Source: Lachnospiraceae bacterium (lineage in GTDB: Bacteria > Bacillota > Clostridia > Lachnospirales > Lachnospiraceae). From it: a stretch of DNA of 30,092 nucleotides. Location: the NCBI GenBank assembly GCA_009774215.1, contig VSNH01000026.1, positions 1 to 30,092 on the forward strand, written 5' to 3'. Below are positions 8,412 through 17,275 of this stretch, piece after piece. Below the pieces are notes generated by a model that did not search any database, was not told where the DNA came from, and saw only the letters and a program-made list of their open reading frames with translations. Within the stretch, counting starts at the first letter, position 1; the number at the start of each line of letters is the position of its first letter. Both the position numbers and the translations under genes were made by a program.

Positions 8412-10403
8412 ATGAAAACAGATCGTAAAATACAGGAAGATAAAACAGCGGAAAAGACGGCCCGGCAGACGGGAGAGCCGGAGGGGATTCCGAAAAAGAT
8501 ATGGACAGTCTACGAGAAGGCTTTTTTTTCATTTGCGGCGGAGGAAAACCGCAGATTTACCAGAAGCACGGAGAAGCAGCTAAGCCAGCTTGAGCGGCGT
8601 ATTCTTCGCAAGAGAAAACAGGAGAACCATCAGGTGCTGGCGGATATGAAGGATCTGCACAGGAAGGTAGCGCAGGTTGGCTATACGGTGGTGCTGAAAG
8701 ATAACAGATGGATGAAAAAATACCGCCGGGTGGTGCGCCTTCTGGCCCGACTGGACATGACTTTCCTAAAGAGGATGGCGGCCGGGGCAGTTCCCGAGGA
8801 TATCGCCGGGATGGAGAAGACGGCGCAGCTTCTTCGTACCAAATCCCTATATGAAATTTACAAAGACGAATACATGCAGTATCTGGTGGGGCAGCGGATC
8901 GAGGAGCTGATGGAGGCGGAGCCGGAAAAGCAGTACCCGGAAGCCAGGGCGATGAAGCGGCGTTTTATCCTGCACATCGGCCCCACCAACAGCGGCAAGA
9001 CTTACGAGGCATTGCAGCGGCTAAAACAGGCGTATCACGGCATTTATCTGGGGCCTCTTCGTCTGTTGGCGCTGGAAGTTTACGACCGTATGATGACGGA
9101 CGGTATTCCCTGCAATATGATTACCGGGGAAGAGACCATACGGACGCCAGGCAGTTTCGTGCAGGCTTCCACGGTGGAGATTCTGGATATCAGGGAGACG
9201 TATGACATAGCCGTCATAGACGAGGCGCAGATGATGTCCGATGAGAACCGGGGCAGTTATTGGACGAGGGCGATTCTTGGTATTCGCGCGGAGGAGGTTC
9301 ATGTGTGCTGCTCCGGCACGGCCGAGAAGCTTTTGACGGGGATGCTTAAGCGCTGCGGCGATGAGTTTGAGATCGTCCGCCATGAGCGGAACACGAAGCT
9401 TATGTTTATTCCCGAACGCTTTGACATGGCGAAGGATGTGGAGCCGGGCGACGCGCTGATCGCCTTTTCCAAGAAAAACGTGCTGGCCATCGCGGCGTCA
9501 CTGGAAGGGCGGGGCATCAGAGCCAGTGTGATTTACGGAAACCTGCCGCCCCAGACGAGGCAGGAGCAGGTGCGCCTGTTTACCGAAGGAGTCAATCAGG
9601 TGGTGGTGGCCACGGACGCTATCGGCATGGGAATTAACCTGCCGATCCGCCGGGTTGTTTTTATGAATACGACCAAGTTCGACGGCGTCGGAAAACGCAG
9701 GCTTCTGGCGGAGGAGATCAGGCAGATCGCGGGCCGGGCCGGACGGTTTGGATTTTACGACACAGGGTATGTGCAGTCGGCTATGGAGCCGGATTATGTG
9801 GGGAAGAAGCTGGCGGAGCCGCTCTATCCGCTGCGGCGGGCGCGGGTCGGTTTCCCGGAGATTCTTCTCGATATTGACATCGAGCTGGACGAGATCATTG
9901 AGGCGTGGGAAAAGACGGGCAATCCTCCTATGTACGACAAAATCTCCATGAAGGAGAGCGTGGACAAATACAGATATCTGCGGGACTACCGAAAGAAAAT
10001 TGCCTATATGGATGACAGGAAGCTGGTACTTTCCCTGATTACCTGCCCCTTTGACGTGAAGGACAGGGAAGTGCTCAGACTGTGGCTGCGCTACTGTGAG
10101 AATCCCGAAAAGCAGCAGAACTGTCCGATGCTGCCAAAGGATTTTTCTCTGGAAGGGCTGGAATCCTACTATAAACAGCTCGACCTCTATACCCAGTTCG
10201 CCGCCAGAATGGACTGGGTGGTGGACAAGGAGGAGGTGGCGGCTAACAGGGAGTGGGCGCAGCATGAGATCGGGGAGCTTCTAAAGGACGACAAGGGCCA
10301 ATTTGAGAGAAAGTGTCGTATCTGCGGCAGACCCCTTGCATGGAATGCCGCGTACCCGGTCTGCGACCGCTGCTATAGAAAAATGGAGAGAGAAAACGGT
10401 TAA
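8412..10403 (+). CDS. Suv3-like DExH-box RNA helicase with C-terminal zinc ribbon
   Basis: This is a 663-residue superfamily 2 helicase. Walker A is GPTNSGKT (190-197) and motif II is DEAQ (270-273). The later motifs follow: CSGTAEKLL, VIYGNLPPQTR, VVATDAIGMGINLPI and QIAGRAGRFG. The run from IGPTNSGKT to the RAGRFG motif is characteristic of the mitochondrial RNA helicase Suv3 and its bacterial relatives. The basic N-terminus (about 180 residues) is helical and not recognised. The C-terminus holds two CxxC pairs (about 635-656), so a zinc ribbon is likely. The ATG at 8412, preceded by AGAGGT, is preferred over an in-frame TTG at 8388 that has no ribosome binding site. A role in RNA unwinding or turnover is inferred from the family. 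Confidence 0.88.
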   Translation: MKTDRKIQEDKTAEKTARQTGEPEGIPKKIWTVYEKAFFSFAAEENRRFTRSTEKQLSQLERRILRKRKQENHQVLADMKDLHRKVAQVGYTVVLKDNRWMKKYRRVVRLLARLDMTFLKRMAAGAVPEDIAGMEKTAQLLRTKSLYEIYKDEYMQYLVGQRIEELMEAEPEKQYPEARAMKRRFILHIGPTNSGKTYEALQRLKQAYHGIYLGPLRLLALEVYDRMMTDGIPCNMITGEETIRTPGSFVQASTVEILDIRETYDIAVIDEAQMMSDENRGSYWTRAILGIRAEEVHVCCSGTAEKLLTGMLKRCGDEFEIVRHERNTKLMFIPERFDMAKDVEPGDALIAFSKKNVLAIAASLEGRGIRASVIYGNLPPQTRQEQVRLFTEGVNQVVVATDAIGMGINLPIRRVVFMNTTKFDGVGKRRLLAEEIRQIAGRAGRFGFYDTGYVQSAMEPDYVGKKLAEPLYPLRRARVGFPEILLDIDIELDEIIEAWEKTGNPPMYDKISMKESVDKYRYLRDYRKKIAYMDDRKLVLSLITCPFDVKDREVLRLWLRYCENPEKQQNCPMLPKDFSLEGLESYYKQLDLYTQFAARMDWVVDKEEVAANREWAQHEIGELLKDDKGQFERKCRICGRPLAWNAAYPVCDRCYRKMERENG

Positions 10404-10412
10404 GATCAGGAC

Positions 10413-10431
10413 TTTGCACTTGCTGCAAAGC
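10413..10431. other. Small stem-loop between helicase and phosphopantetheinyl transferase genes
   Basis: CTTTGCA and TGCAAAG form a 7-bp stem with a 5-nt loop, 9 nt after the helicase stop. No U-run follows, so it is unlikely to end transcription alone. Confidence 0.4.
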
Positions 10432-10465
10432 CGTGAGAACACGTGGATTGTGAGATGGAGCAGCT

Positions 10466-11140
10466 ATGATATGTACCTATTACGCGGATGCGAGATGCCT
10501 TGACAACGAGGTGTTGTTCCAGGAAAAGCTGAAACTGCTTTCTCCTTACAGACAGCAGAAAATTGCGATTCTGCGGCATGGGAAGGACAAGAACAGAAGC
10601 TTAGCGGCGGGACTGCTATTGGATCATGCGCTGGGAGCTTACGGTTTACAGGAAAGAAGTGTGGAATATGAGATTGGCGAGTGGGGAAAGCCCGTCCTGA
10701 AATATTATCCTGAAATCTGTTTTTCCCTTTCTCATTCCGGCGATTATGCCATCTGTACCATCGGGGATAAGCCGTTGGGAAACGACATTGAGCGCGTAAA
10801 GGACGGGCGGCTCAAGGTGGCTGACCGCTTTTTTGCAAAGGAGGAGCTTGCGTGGCTCTACGAGGCGGAGGAGGAGCAGGAACAGACACAGAGGATGTTC
10901 CGTCTCTGGACGATGAAGGAGAGCTTCGTGAAGGCCATCGGCAGGGGGATGTCCCTGTCCTTACAGGATTTTGTGATCCATATGGATGAGGAGTCGGGAA
11001 GGGTCAGGGTGCGGCATACCGTGGACGCGAAATATTATCACATGAGGGAGTACCGGGAGATTGCGGGGTACTGTACGTCGGTCTGCGTGCAGGACAGCGC
11101 GGACATCGCCTACAGTATGATACCGATCGAGTTCTATTAA
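10466..11140 (+). CDS. 4'-phosphopantetheinyl transferase, Sfp type
   Basis: The 224-residue protein carries the superfamily signatures: FSLSHSGDY at 86-94, the Mg-binding NDIER (Asp107, Glu109), and WTMKESFVKA at 148-157. Enzymes of this group move the phosphopantetheine arm of CoA onto a conserved Ser of an acyl or peptidyl carrier protein. Length and motifs fit the Sfp/Gsp group better than the shorter AcpS. No polyketide, nonribosomal peptide or fatty-acid gene lies in the window, so the carrier protein is unknown. The gene starts 62 nt after the helicase and may share its transcript. The ATG is weakly supported by GGAG about 6 nt upstream. Confidence 0.92.
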   Translation: MICTYYADARCLDNEVLFQEKLKLLSPYRQQKIAILRHGKDKNRSLAAGLLLDHALGAYGLQERSVEYEIGEWGKPVLKYYPEICFSLSHSGDYAICTIGDKPLGNDIERVKDGRLKVADRFFAKEELAWLYEAEEEQEQTQRMFRLWTMKESFVKAIGRGMSLSLQDFVIHMDEESGRVRVRHTVDAKYYHMREYREIAGYCTSVCVQDSADIAYSMIPIEFY

Positions 11141-11157
11141 AAGAAGGGGGTGGCAGG

Positions 11158-12171
11158 ATGCGAAGGAAAAGGAGAATACGGATCGCTGCGGCAGCTTTTG
11201 CGGCGCTTTTTGCACTTTATGCCGTATTTATCTATTTTCTGGTGAGCGCCTGTCTTGTGCCATCTTTTATGGATAAACTGAACGCCTTTGAAGATATCAC
11301 AAGGAAATGCTACAGCGAGCAGGTGCAGACGGCGGATATTCGGGACAACAGGACGAAGCTTCTCACGGAGACGGAGGAGTGGCTGGAGAGCGCAGAGCGC
11401 AGAAAGATTCAGGTGCGGACGGCGGACGGGTATCTTCTCACAGCGGCGGAGTTCCCGGCGCAGACGAAAGACAAAAAAGGCGCAGAAGGTATAGAAGGCG
11501 CCGGGGATAAATGGGCGCTCCTCCTGCACGGCTATACGGGCTGGAAGGAGGAGATGTATCAGTTCGCCTGCTGGTATCACAAACAGGGCTTTTCCGTACT
11601 TGTGCCCGACCTCCGATGCCAGGGGGAGAGCGAGGGAGACTTCATCGGCATGGGTTGGACAGACCACTATGACTGTGAGCTCTGGATTGCACATATACTG
11701 GGACAGTCGCCGGAGGCGCGGATTGTCCTCCACGGGCAGTCTATGGGTGCGGCGACGGCGCTCTTAATGGCGGGTTCATCGGAAGCTTCCGGTCACATTA
11801 AGGCGGTGGTATCCGACAGCGCATACACGTCGGCCTATGAGATGTTCGGAGATAAGATTATGGAGTGGTTCCATTTGCCCGCTGCGCTTTTCGTGGACTC
11901 GGCGTGTGTGATGTTAAGACTGCGGGGCGGTTACAATCTGAAAGACGCCTCTCCCTTACAGGCAGTTGCAGAAAGCGGCATTCCCACACTTTTCATCCAC
12001 GGGGACGAGGACAGGATGATAGATGTGAACATGTCCTATGAGCTGTTTGAGGCGGCGGGTTGTGAGAAGGAGCTCTTCATCGTGGAGGGCGCGGGCCACG
12101 CGCAGGCGCAGGACAAGGCGCCCGACATTTACTACGGGAGGATCGGAGAATTTCTGGACAAATATTTGTAG
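11158..12171 (+). CDS. Membrane-anchored alpha/beta hydrolase
   Basis: A positively charged start and one hydrophobic segment (residues 8-33) suggest an N-terminal anchor with the rest outside the membrane. A typical alpha/beta hydrolase follows: LLLHGYTG (121-128, oxyanion region), DLRCQGES, the nucleophile elbow GQSMG with Ser195, HGDEDRMI with the acid Asp, and GAGHAQA with the catalytic His. It resembles the serine aminopeptidase S33/YqkD-like hydrolases of Firmicutes, whose substrates are mostly unknown. It begins 17 nt after the phosphopantetheinyl transferase with an AAGGGGGTGG ribosome binding site, so the two are probably co-transcribed. Confidence 0.9.
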   Translation: MRRKRRIRIAAAAFAALFALYAVFIYFLVSACLVPSFMDKLNAFEDITRKCYSEQVQTADIRDNRTKLLTETEEWLESAERRKIQVRTADGYLLTAAEFPAQTKDKKGAEGIEGAGDKWALLLHGYTGWKEEMYQFACWYHKQGFSVLVPDLRCQGESEGDFIGMGWTDHYDCELWIAHILGQSPEARIVLHGQSMGAATALLMAGSSEASGHIKAVVSDSAYTSAYEMFGDKIMEWFHLPAALFVDSACVMLRLRGGYNLKDASPLQAVAESGIPTLFIHGDEDRMIDVNMSYELFEAAGCEKELFIVEGAGHAQAQDKAPDIYYGRIGEFLDKYL

Positions 12172-12210
12172 AAAAAGTGGTAGTGCGTCGAAAACAACTA
12201 TGTTACACTA

Positions 12211-12371
12211 GTGTGAGAAGTACTTCTGAAACTCAGCAGCAGAGGCTGCTTCGTTAAGAAGTACTAAGTCTGCTTTGCAGACTTTTCTCACACAGGAGAA
12301 TGCCTGAAATGCGGCATTCTCCAGGATGAGCTTGCTCATCCGCGGATTTTGAGATTCCGCGAAGCGGAATC
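12211..12371. repeat. Structured intergenic element, copy 3 (branched palindrome, core hairpin, two extra hairpins)
   Basis: An outer 9-bp stem GTGTGAGAA (12211-12219) pairs with TTCTCACAC (12285-12293). Inside are an 8-bp stem GTACTTCT/AGAAGTAC, a CAGC/GCTG hairpin, and AGTCTGC/GCAGACT. The core hairpin is at 12295-12322. Hairpin GGATGAGC/GCTCATCC follows at 12324-12341, then GATTCCGC-GAA-GCGGAATC at 12353-12371. The last stem ends 2 nt before the GGAGG ribosome binding site of the EAL gene, so the array forms the end of the upstream transcript and the proximal leader of the next. Confidence 0.87.
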
Positions 12372-12385
12372 ATGGAGGTTACAGT

Positions 12386-15307
12386 GTGATTATGGGTAAT
12401 GGAAGGAAATGGAAACGGAATAGGACGATGCGACAGACCGCCCTGATGCTTGTTATTGTCATGCTGGGGGCGGCTTTTGCATTTCCCGCAAAGATGAGCG
12501 TGGTGCAGGGAGCCGGAAAGCGCACGGTGCGGGTAAGCTTTTTCCCTATGGACGGCTACCACGAGACGCTGCCTGACGGCAGCCTTTCCGGGATGGATGT
12601 GGAATATCTTGAAAATCTTTGCGATTATGTAAACTGGAATATCGAGTATGTTCCCTGTGAAAGCTGGGACGAGGCTTTGCGGATGCTGGCTGACAAAGAG
12701 GTGGATCTGGTGGGCAGCGCCCAGTATTCTGCCGAGCGGGTGCAAGTTTATAAATATGCGAATATCGCCAACGGTTATACCTTCGGCGCCATAGCCGTGA
12801 AGGGGGATAGCCCGATTGCCTATGAGGACTTCGGCGCGATGAAGGATATCACCTACGGCGTGGTGGGCACCTATGTCAGAAAGCAGGAATTTCTGGAGTA
12901 CCTGAAAGGGCATGGTATCGAGAATCCCCGGGTGCGGGAGTACGAGAGCACGGCTGTCCTGCAGGGCGCGCTCTCGGTGGGAGAGATCGACGCGCTTGTG
13001 CATTCTCTCACGGAGATTCGGGAAGGGCAGCGCGTAATCGGCCGGTTTGCGCCGATGCCCTTCTACTACATTACATATCCCGGAAACGATGATTTGATGC
13101 GGGAACTGAACCAGGGTATCGCGGACGTGAAGATGAACCGCCCGGAGCTTGAGAACGAGCTGATGGTGAAATATTACGACAGCCGCCTGGATCACACGAT
13201 TCTGCTGACAGGGGAGGAACTGGATTACATCCGAAAGAACGACGGGCTGAAGGTCGGTTATCTGGACGGTTACTATCCATTCTCCTACGAAGATGAGGAG
13301 GGCGTTTACAAAGGGCTGGCGCCGCAGATGCTCGGTGAAGTTTCCGTGAGCACGGGGCTTACTTTTTCTTACGTGAAAATGCAGGATATGGACGAAGCGA
13401 AGCAGGCGCTTATGGATGGAAGTATAGATATTATCGGCTACTGTGGAGAATCAGAGGGAAATATGAAGCAGACGGGCTGTGTATTGACGAAAGCTTACGC
13501 CCAGGTGCCCCGCGTACTGATTACCAAGAGAGGAGGCAGGACGGATGAATTTCAGACGCTGGCGGTAACGGCCGAGAATATTTCGGAAGAGGGCTCCGTT
13601 TCCTTTGCGGGGAATCAGACCAGGCTTCTGATTTTGGAGACTCCCAGAGAGTGCCTGCAGGCGGTGAAGTCAGGCAAGGCGGAGGCTGCGCTGTGCGACG
13701 GGTATCTGGCAGAGTATCTTCTCGGCTCCCAGTTCGGCTTCGGGCAGCTTGAGATTCACACGGTTTTGAGCGACGTGCACGATATCCGCATGGCGGTTCG
13801 AAATGATGAAAACTCACCCCTTTCGGGCATTTTGAATAAGGAACTTCTGGAAGTCACCGACAAGTCGGTCAACGATTACATGCTGCAGGATAACTTTTAT
13901 TCCAGAATGAGCGTGGACGGCTTTATCAGGGATCACAGCATCATTATTATTCTGGTACTGCTGGCGGCGGCGGGGCTTGCGATCTTTGTGCTGTACCGTA
14001 TGCTGGAGAACAGCAGGAGACTCCAGAAACTGATGTATAAAGATGCGGACTTTAATATATGGAATATCAACTATCTCAAATACAGGGCGTCCCTGATACT
14101 GGATGCCAACGTTGACAAAAAGTACGCGATCGTGTACACGGATATCTGTCAGTTTAAGAGCTACAATGCGCTCTATGGCTGGAACGCGGGGCAGCGGCTT
14201 TTGGAGCTCACCATCGAGATCATGTCCGGGGAAGTTGGAGAAAACGAGCTTTATGCCAGAAGCTACGGCAGTCATTTCGTGCTTTTTGTGCAGTATGAGG
14301 ATATGTCGTCGCTGGCAAAGCGCATGATGGCTATGGCGGACAAAATCTCCGACCATATCCATGAGAAAGCGGGGATTCGCATGACGCAGGCAATGGGCAT
14401 CTGTGCGGTTGAAAAGGGCCATACGGATATTCAGCTTGCCCTTTCCTATGCGATTCAGGCGGTGGATCCCTTAAAGGACAGCCACAGCAATGCGATCAGC
14501 ATTTACGATGAAGAGCTGCGAAGAAAGCTGCGGGAACAGCATGAGCGGGAGAACCTGCTCGATTCTGCGGATTTTCGGAAAGACTTCGTGGCATACTATC
14601 AGGCAAAGGTGGATATCCGCGACGAGCGCGTTGTGGGAGCGGAGGCGCTGGTGCGCTTCAAAGACCCTTCCGCGAACGGTGCGATCCGCGCGCCCGGCTT
14701 CTTTGTGCCCTACTATGAGCAGACGGGCAGAATTACGGAGATCGATTTCTTTGTGATGGAGAGCGTCTGCAAGATGCTGCGCAGGCGGCTGGACGAGGGA
14801 CTTGCGGTGGTTCCCGTGTCCTGTAATTTTTCAAGGTCGCACTTTGTAAAGGACGGCTTCCCGGAGCGGTTCGTGTCCGTGATGGAAAAGTATCAGGTGC
14901 CCAAGGATCTGATCGAAGTGGAGATTACGGAGACGCTTGTGGTGGAGGAGATGCAGCAGCAGAAGGTGAAGGAGAATGTGGCGATCTTAAAAGAAAAGGG
15001 CGTGCACCTTTCCATCGACGATTTCGGCTCCGGATACTCGTCGCTCGGCGTATTCGAGCAGATACCCGCGTCGGTCATCAAGCTGGACCGCTCCTTCCTG
15101 TTGAATAACGAGAACCGGACAAGACAGGTGCAGATTATGAGAAATATCGTAAATCTGGCAAGAGACCTGGAGGCGCAGGTGGTATGCGAGGGCGTGGAGA
15201 CGGAAGGGGATACCGAACTGATGATGGAGATCGGCGCCTATGTGGCGCAGGGTTACCGATACTGCAAGCCCGTGCCGGAGGAAGTGTTTGAGGAAATGAT
15301 CGTATGA
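12386..15307 (+). CDS. Membrane c-di-GMP phosphodiesterase: two solute-binding domains, degenerate GGDEF, EAL
   Basis: The 973-residue protein has a signal anchor (about 14-33) and two tandem type-3 solute-binding-like domains (about 46-265 and 275-495) facing outward. A membrane segment (516-538), a GGDEF-like domain (about 545-700) and an EAL domain (about 720-970) follow. The GGDEF signature is replaced by RSYGSHF near 625-631, so cyclase activity is unlikely. The EAL domain keeps the catalytic set: EAL at 753-755, Asn814, Glu846, Asp878/Asp879, Lys899, Glu935 and Gln955. It should therefore break down c-di-GMP in response to a small molecule such as an amino acid; the ligand is inferred from the family. 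GTG at 12386 is chosen because GGAGG lies 7 nt upstream; an ATG at 12392 is an alternative. Its stop overlaps the next gene. Confidence 0.93.
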   Translation: MIMGNGRKWKRNRTMRQTALMLVIVMLGAAFAFPAKMSVVQGAGKRTVRVSFFPMDGYHETLPDGSLSGMDVEYLENLCDYVNWNIEYVPCESWDEALRMLADKEVDLVGSAQYSAERVQVYKYANIANGYTFGAIAVKGDSPIAYEDFGAMKDITYGVVGTYVRKQEFLEYLKGHGIENPRVREYESTAVLQGALSVGEIDALVHSLTEIREGQRVIGRFAPMPFYYITYPGNDDLMRELNQGIADVKMNRPELENELMVKYYDSRLDHTILLTGEELDYIRKNDGLKVGYLDGYYPFSYEDEEGVYKGLAPQMLGEVSVSTGLTFSYVKMQDMDEAKQALMDGSIDIIGYCGESEGNMKQTGCVLTKAYAQVPRVLITKRGGRTDEFQTLAVTAENISEEGSVSFAGNQTRLLILETPRECLQAVKSGKAEAALCDGYLAEYLLGSQFGFGQLEIHTVLSDVHDIRMAVRNDENSPLSGILNKELLEVTDKSVNDYMLQDNFYSRMSVDGFIRDHSIIIILVLLAAAGLAIFVLYRMLENSRRLQKLMYKDADFNIWNINYLKYRASLILDANVDKKYAIVYTDICQFKSYNALYGWNAGQRLLELTIEIMSGEVGENELYARSYGSHFVLFVQYEDMSSLAKRMMAMADKISDHIHEKAGIRMTQAMGICAVEKGHTDIQLALSYAIQAVDPLKDSHSNAISIYDEELRRKLREQHERENLLDSADFRKDFVAYYQAKVDIRDERVVGAEALVRFKDPSANGAIRAPGFFVPYYEQTGRITEIDFFVMESVCKMLRRRLDEGLAVVPVSCNFSRSHFVKDGFPERFVSVMEKYQVPKDLIEVEITETLVVEEMQQQKVKENVAILKEKGVHLSIDDFGSGYSSLGVFEQIPASVIKLDRSFLLNNENRTRQVQIMRNIVNLARDLEAQVVCEGVETEGDTELMMEIGAYVAQGYRYCKPVPEEVFEEMIV

Positions 15308-16059
15308 GGAAAAAGACAATGACCGTTTTGTGCATTCTGGCGGCGTTTTTGTGTTTTTTATATTGCTTTATCGTGTTTCGGATCAGGTCGGGGAACCGTT
15401 TTTATCTGATCTGGGCGCTTGGCGGATTATTTTTTATCGGCTTGGCGGTCATGCTGCGCTATGAATTGTGGGGCCGCTTTCCCCTGCTGCTTCGCAGGGG
15501 GATTGTCGGTCTGATCGCTTTTGGTTTGGTTCTCTTTGTGATAGCAGAGGGTTGTATCTTCGCCCACTACAGGGACAGGGGCAGGCCGGATCTGGATTAC
15601 ATTATCGTGCTGGGAGCGCAGATGAAGCCTGCAGGCCCGAGTGTGGTGCTCAAGTTCCGATTGGATGCGGCTTACGACTATCTGGTGGCCAACGAGGATA
15701 CGCTCTGCGTGGTATCCGGCGGACAGGGGGCAAACGAGCCGTGCAGCGAGGCGGAGGGGATGTACGCCTATCTGGTGGAGCGAGGGATTGCGCCGGAGAG
15801 AATTTTGATGGAGGACAAGTCCACGGATACCTCCGAGAATATCGCGTTCAGCGCGGCGCTCATCGGCGGTACGGACAAGGATGTGGGGATCGTCACCAAC
15901 AACTTTCATGTATTCCGCGGCGTGATGCTCGCCAGGCATGCGGGGTTTGAGGATGCCTGCGGGATTTCCGCGAGATCGAATATCTATTTTCAGCCGAATA
16001 ATCTGGTGCGGGAGTTTTTCGGGATTATGAAGGATCTGGTGTGCGGAAACTTAATCTAA
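15304..16059 (+). CDS. YdcF/SanA-like (DUF218) membrane protein
   Basis: Three hydrophobic segments lie at about 5-26, 33-52 and 64-84. They are followed by a DUF218 domain with DYIIVLGAQ, the VVSGGQG motif, an acidic EAEGMYAYL stretch, DKSTDTSENI and GIVTNNFHVFR. These are the conserved blocks of the YdcF family, which is linked to envelope functions although its biochemistry is poorly known. Its ATG overlaps the stop of the EAL protein by 4 nt, so the two are translationally coupled and likely act in the same response. Confidence 0.88.
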   Translation: MRKKTMTVLCILAAFLCFLYCFIVFRIRSGNRFYLIWALGGLFFIGLAVMLRYELWGRFPLLLRRGIVGLIAFGLVLFVIAEGCIFAHYRDRGRPDLDYIIVLGAQMKPAGPSVVLKFRLDAAYDYLVANEDTLCVVSGGQGANEPCSEAEGMYAYLVERGIAPERILMEDKSTDTSENIAFSAALIGGTDKDVGIVTNNFHVFRGVMLARHAGFEDACGISARSNIYFQPNNLVREFFGIMKDLVCGNLI

Positions 16060-16086
16060 AAGGGCGGATTGTGTAGTGTAAAGAAC

Positions 16087-16116
16087 TTGACTTGCGGGTG
16101 AAAGAACGGTTAGAAT
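16087..16116 (+). promoter_or_regulatory. Sigma-A-type promoter for the TPR lipoprotein gene
   Basis: TTGACT (16087-16092), an 18-nt spacer and TAGAAT (16111-16116) lie about 50 nt upstream of the GTG start. Both boxes match the consensus at 5 of 6 positions. Confidence 0.65.
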
Positions 16117-16165
16117 AGAACAAGCGTAGATGAAATCAGTTGTGCGATAAACTTGGAGATAAAGC

Positions 16166-17227
16166 GTGAGGAAGCAAAGGAGAAAAGGCAGGAGAATAGC
16201 GGGAATTGCGGCGGTTTTGCTGTGCGCTTTTCTGGCGGGCTGCGGGGCGGAGGCGGCGCCGGACTACACGAAGCAGGGCATGGAGGCTGTGGCGGCGCTC
16301 GACTATGAGAAAGCGCTTACCCTGTTTCAGACGGCGGAGGAAAACGGTGAGGAGACACGTCTGCTCTATCGAGGTATGGGACTTGCCTATCTTGGGAAAA
16401 CGGATTATGAGGCTGCCATAACGTATCTGGAGGCGGCTCTGCGGCTGGGAAGCGGCAGGGTGGAGAATCTGGATTTTGACATCAATTATTATCTTGCCAC
16501 GGCATACTATAAGAATGGGCGGATGCAGGATGCGGTGAAGGTTTATGACGCGATTCTGGGCCTGCGGCCGGAGGAGACGAACGCATATTACCTGAGAGGG
16601 TGCGTGAAACTGGCGGAAGGCAATTTTGAGGCGGCGCAGGCGGATTTTGACACGGCAATCGTTCAGGATCCCAAAAATTATGACCGTATGATCCGCATTT
16701 ATATGGTGCTGGAGGAATACGGTTACAAAGAGGCGGGACAGATTTACCTGCAAAACGCCATGAAGGAAAACGAGAAGTCCATTTCCGACTATGACATGGG
16801 GCGTATCTGCTATTACATGGGAGATTACGAGAACGCCAGAAGCTTTCTGGAGCGGCTTAAGACCGCAACGGATTACGGCGCGGCGCTCTATCTGGGCAGA
16901 ACATACGAAGCGCTAGGGGACTACAATTACGCGGCCAGCATTTACGCGGGTTATACGGAGTATGACCAGAAGAAGGCGGAGATTTACAACCAGCTCGGGC
17001 TGTGCCGTATGCAGCTTGGAGAGTACCAGAGTGCGCTAGAGGCGTTTCAGACGGGGATGAATATCGAGGGAAACGATATGATGCAGACCTTGAAATTCAA
17101 TGAGATCGTTACCTACGAGTATATGGGCGATTACAAGACGGCGGCGGCTCTGATGAACAGTTACCTGCGAAGCTATCCGGATGATGAGACGGCGAAGCGG
17201 GAGTACGAGTTTTTACAGACACGATAA
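16166..17227 (+). CDS. TPR-repeat lipoprotein
   Basis: A basic N-terminus, a hydrophobic stretch and the lipobox LAGC (Cys near residue 27) mark a lipoprotein exported by Sec and anchored outside the membrane. The rest is a row of tetratricopeptide-like repeats with alternating Tyr/Ala/Gly positions, such as the segments containing ALDYEKALTLFQTA, GDYNYAASIYAGY and GEYQSALEAFQTG. TPR proteins serve as protein-binding scaffolds; the partner is unknown. The GTG at 16166 is preceded by TTGGAGA at suitable spacing. It is the first gene after a clear promoter and is followed 48 nt later by the Nudix-like gene. Confidence 0.87.
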   Translation: MRKQRRKGRRIAGIAAVLLCAFLAGCGAEAAPDYTKQGMEAVAALDYEKALTLFQTAEENGEETRLLYRGMGLAYLGKTDYEAAITYLEAALRLGSGRVENLDFDINYYLATAYYKNGRMQDAVKVYDAILGLRPEETNAYYLRGCVKLAEGNFEAAQADFDTAIVQDPKNYDRMIRIYMVLEEYGYKEAGQIYLQNAMKENEKSISDYDMGRICYYMGDYENARSFLERLKTATDYGAALYLGRTYEALGDYNYAASIYAGYTEYDQKKAEIYNQLGLCRMQLGEYQSALEAFQTGMNIEGNDMMQTLKFNEIVTYEYMGDYKTAAALMNSYLRSYPDDETAKREYEFLQTR

Positions 17228-17275
17228 CCATATAATATTTTATTTATAGAAGAATCAGGAAGGGAGAGATATATT

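Noticed and set aside
9498..10265. Minus-strand open frame (255 codons) inside the helicase gene
   Set aside because: Opposite conserved helicase motifs, with no family resemblance.
12211..12293. Cloverleaf-like element as a tRNA gene
   Set aside because: No acceptor-stem geometry, no T-loop or anticodon-loop signatures; arm lengths differ between copies.
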